Below the pieces are notes generated by a model. It was not told the DNA's origin and searched no databases. It saw only the letters and a program-made list of their open reading frames with translations. From Phoebastria nigripes (lineage: Eukaryota > Chordata > Aves > Procellariiformes > Diomedeidae), in the NCBI GenBank assembly GCA_035582835.1, contig JAYKAV010002790.1, positions 282,571 through 346,570 of the forward strand: 64,000 nucleotides of DNA, given 5' to 3'. Numbering within the stretch: position 1 is the first letter of the stretch; every line of letters starts with the position of its first letter. The position numbers were made by a program, and so were the translations under genes. This document shows positions 61,903-64,000 of this stretch, piece after piece.

Positions 61903-64000
61903 GTAAGAAACAAGCAAGGTCATAATGGAAAAATGCTACTTGCCTAGCTATGTCACAAGTAGGGGAAAATCAGTAGAGGAAATTAGTTCAACAGATAAAA
62001 CACTCTTGACCATGCATAGTCAGCTTGTCCAGGAGACTGTTGTACACTGAGGAGTCAGTGATCCATATAGCAGTTAACCTGCGCTGCACACACAGCTTGT
62101 CCTTCAGGCCTGCGTGGTGCCGGGCGTGATCCCTGGCTGCTGGATAAACTCAGCCAGCGTATTTTAAGGGAGGAGCCTGCAGGCAGCTCCCTCTTGTAAC
62201 TGGCAATTACACCACCTGCNTCTCCTTGCCTTTATCTAAGTGCAGCAGGAAGTTCTTATGTGAACATCCTTTCTGTTTTACAGTAGAAATGATGGAAAGA
62301 GTTGTTTTCTTGTAAGAAAATCCTGTAACAGCTCAAATCCTATCATAGCTCAATAATAGCAAAATGGGGTAACCCTTTCGACGGGTGGGGTCTGCACAGA
62401 ATGCTGTGTGTGGATCAGAAGCCTGTTTGATGCTGCACAACTTGGGGCTCCCAGTGTCTAAAAGGACATAAGATTATACTAATCCCTTTCTTTATAGTTA
62501 GCTCTGATAATAGCATTTTAAATGATACTATACGGAGTCTGAGTGCCTTTCTTACCAGGATCACCATGGACCAGCACCTCCTGGTGCAAAACATCATGGT
62601 AGTGTATTCTCCCGAGTCTGCTCTGCTTTTTGACTCCACATTCATTTAGAAGACACCTGGACAGAGAGATGCCTTCCTGTTTTTCTTTGTGTTCTTGTTT
62701 TCTCACTTAAAAATCAGTGTCATGGCAAGACAAGTTCTGTTTATTCCAACTAAAGCTTCCCGTGAGCGGGTATCTGAAGTAAATATCTATCCTGAAACCA
62801 TAAATTAGCTTTACCAGAAATACAGTATTCTTTCTCACTTCAACTATTGTATTTCTCCAGTCTGTATACAGAACGTGTCCACGTCTTTGACAGTACTTGT
62901 CTGGAAGGTAACCATAACATTTTCAAATTATGCCAATCTCTTATTCAGTTTATATTTAAAATTAATTGCAAAGAAAATAAACAGCCTACCATTTCAAAGG
63001 TTAGTGTTCTCCAATGCTGTTGCTAATCTTAATTTTTAAAGCGTTTGTGCTTCAGATGAAATGCTGAAGTTTTAAAACACTTTGGCCACCCTTCCAACTT
63101 TTTCAGGCTTGTCAGTTTGCCTTTTGTCATCTTGTCAGTTCCATTTTTTATTAACTAGACACTAAACAGGTCCAAGTTTAATTTTTAATGGAGGAAGGAG
63201 AGGGGGATGTCGAGGGAGTAATTGACAAGACCAAAAGATTGGATGAGAAACGCTGCCAAAATGCATAAACTGAGTAGAGGTATCTGAAAGATGAGGGCGA
63301 GAGAGCTGGCAGCCCAGAAAGCCATGGAAACATGTATTTGTATTAAAAATATTTAAAATCTATCTTTAGAGCACTATGAAGAAAGCATTTGTTTTCATTA
63401 AGACCTGATTAAAACTTTGGTGCTTGTTTTGGTCCAATGTATTTTGAATCAAGAAGCTATGATTAATTTTTAACAACTTATAAAATTTCTAGTAATGTAA
63501 ATGTCAAGTGATGAAAGGCTATTAAGATGATATATGTTGCTACTTAATCTATTAGTAACTATAAAAGAAAGCGTAAACAAGCCTATTTAGTGTGGTAAGC
63601 AAAGAATCAAGCAATGATCACCAGTAAGTGATGAGAGGCAGATATATTTAGTTCAATAAACTACAATCCTAGTATGTTATTTCTAAACAGCTTACAAAAA
63701 GAAAACGGACTGTATAAACAAGTAATAGTCATCAAAACTATGTAATACAGTCAAAGGTTTGATAAAGTCAGCATTCATACTGACAATACTGCCATCTAAT
63801 TGACCATGAGGAAACAAATCCCTTTGAATCTTGGTGGGGGGCCAAGGAAATCTCAAAGTATGAGGCAGTGTTACGATCATGATTTAAATGCAGAACTGCA
63901 ATTATTATGAATAAATTGAGGGAATCTCAATTTAATTATGTAATTATTTCATTTGGTACTCTTTAAGTCTCCTGGTAAAAATAATGATTTTTTTTAAATT
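61903..64000 (+). other. ADGB intron 3, 5' part
   Basis: This is the start of intron 3, continuing beyond the window. I looked for the next androglobin exon, expected to encode a segment like human TPVVVKNEITFDLFSANEH, and did not find it. No repeat family or RNA gene is recognised. AT-rich sequence with a TAATTATGTAATTA palindrome lies at about 63932-63945. Confidence 0.75.

Larger units (their letters stand above)
38400..64000 (+). other. ADGB: ADGB (androglobin) gene, 5' part
   Basis: Three coding exons in one consistent frame (77 nt ending in phase 2, 151 nt ending in phase 0, 93 nt ending in phase 0) give the N-terminal 107 residues. The match to human androglobin is clear: MASK-KKKE at the start, then PIWPEWNEADINAEKWD, EKEKTGKSP, EDPEGKI and [10 protein letters not shown]. 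Androglobin is a large protein (about 1,670 residues in human) with an N-terminal calpain-like cysteine-protease-type region, a circularly permuted globin domain interrupted by an IQ motif, and a C-terminal coiled-coil tail. Only the extreme N terminus lies in this window. The true transcription start is unknown, and the gene runs off the right edge. Confidence 0.92.

Noticed and set aside
62550..62660. Possible ADGB exon 4
   Set aside because: The local frames do not resemble the next androglobin segment and lack matching splice sites and phase.
1..64000. CRISPR arrays, tRNA or rRNA genes, prokaryotic operons
   Set aside because: No regularly spaced repeats, cloverleaf-type promoters or rRNA-like blocks were seen. 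The gene structure is plainly vertebrate.

Overview
This is nuclear DNA from a vertebrate, almost certainly a bird. Two split genes with long introns, consensus GT-AG splice sites and CpG-island promoters sit among inverted CR1 LINE remnants and solitary LTRs of an ERVL-like family of the kind found in bird genomes. The order RAB32 then ADGB, both on the + strand, is also the order on human 6q24. I cannot name the species. The LTR family leans towards a neoavian bird rather than a galliform, but that is from memory, not a search.

Layout. (1) 1-8720 is intergenic. It starts with a CR1 scrap and holds one exon-like purine-rich segment near 5115. (2) 8725-30095 is the whole RAB32 gene. Its CpG-island promoter contains a striking perfect 39-bp inverted repeat, followed by a TATA box and a pyrimidine tract able to form a quadruplex. 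Three coding exons follow (9314-9542, 25757-26034, 28492-28641) encoding a 218-residue small GTPase that ends in Cys-Cys, and then a 1.45-kb 3' UTR with a poly(A) signal at 30071. (3) 30096-38084 is intergenic, with two old CR1 fragments. (4) From 38085 to the window edge lies the 5' part of ADGB (androglobin): a CpG-island promoter with a textbook RFX X-box, exon 1 (38424-38500), a 21-kb intron 1, exon 2 (59534-59684), exon 3 (61810-61902) and the start of intron 3. These give the first 107 residues. The calpain-like core, the permuted globin domain and the C terminus lie beyond the window.

ADGB intron 1 holds most of the mobile DNA: two related + strand solo LTRs, one unrelated - strand solo LTR, a short hAT-type element with an 8-bp target duplication, and an internally deleted CR1. 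It also holds long A tracts and a 122-bp tandem duplication that may be real or an assembly product. RAB32 intron 1, although 16 kb long, shows no repeat I can recognise.

The two genes are not known to act in one pathway. RAB32 directs traffic to lysosome-related organelles and anchors PKA. Androglobin is a testis and ciliated-cell protein, and the X-box fits that expression. I see no bacterial-type system, CRISPR array, tRNA or rRNA gene. The most unusual items are the palindrome at 8761-8845, the X-box at 38384-38396, and three exon-like segments that belong to neither known gene model.
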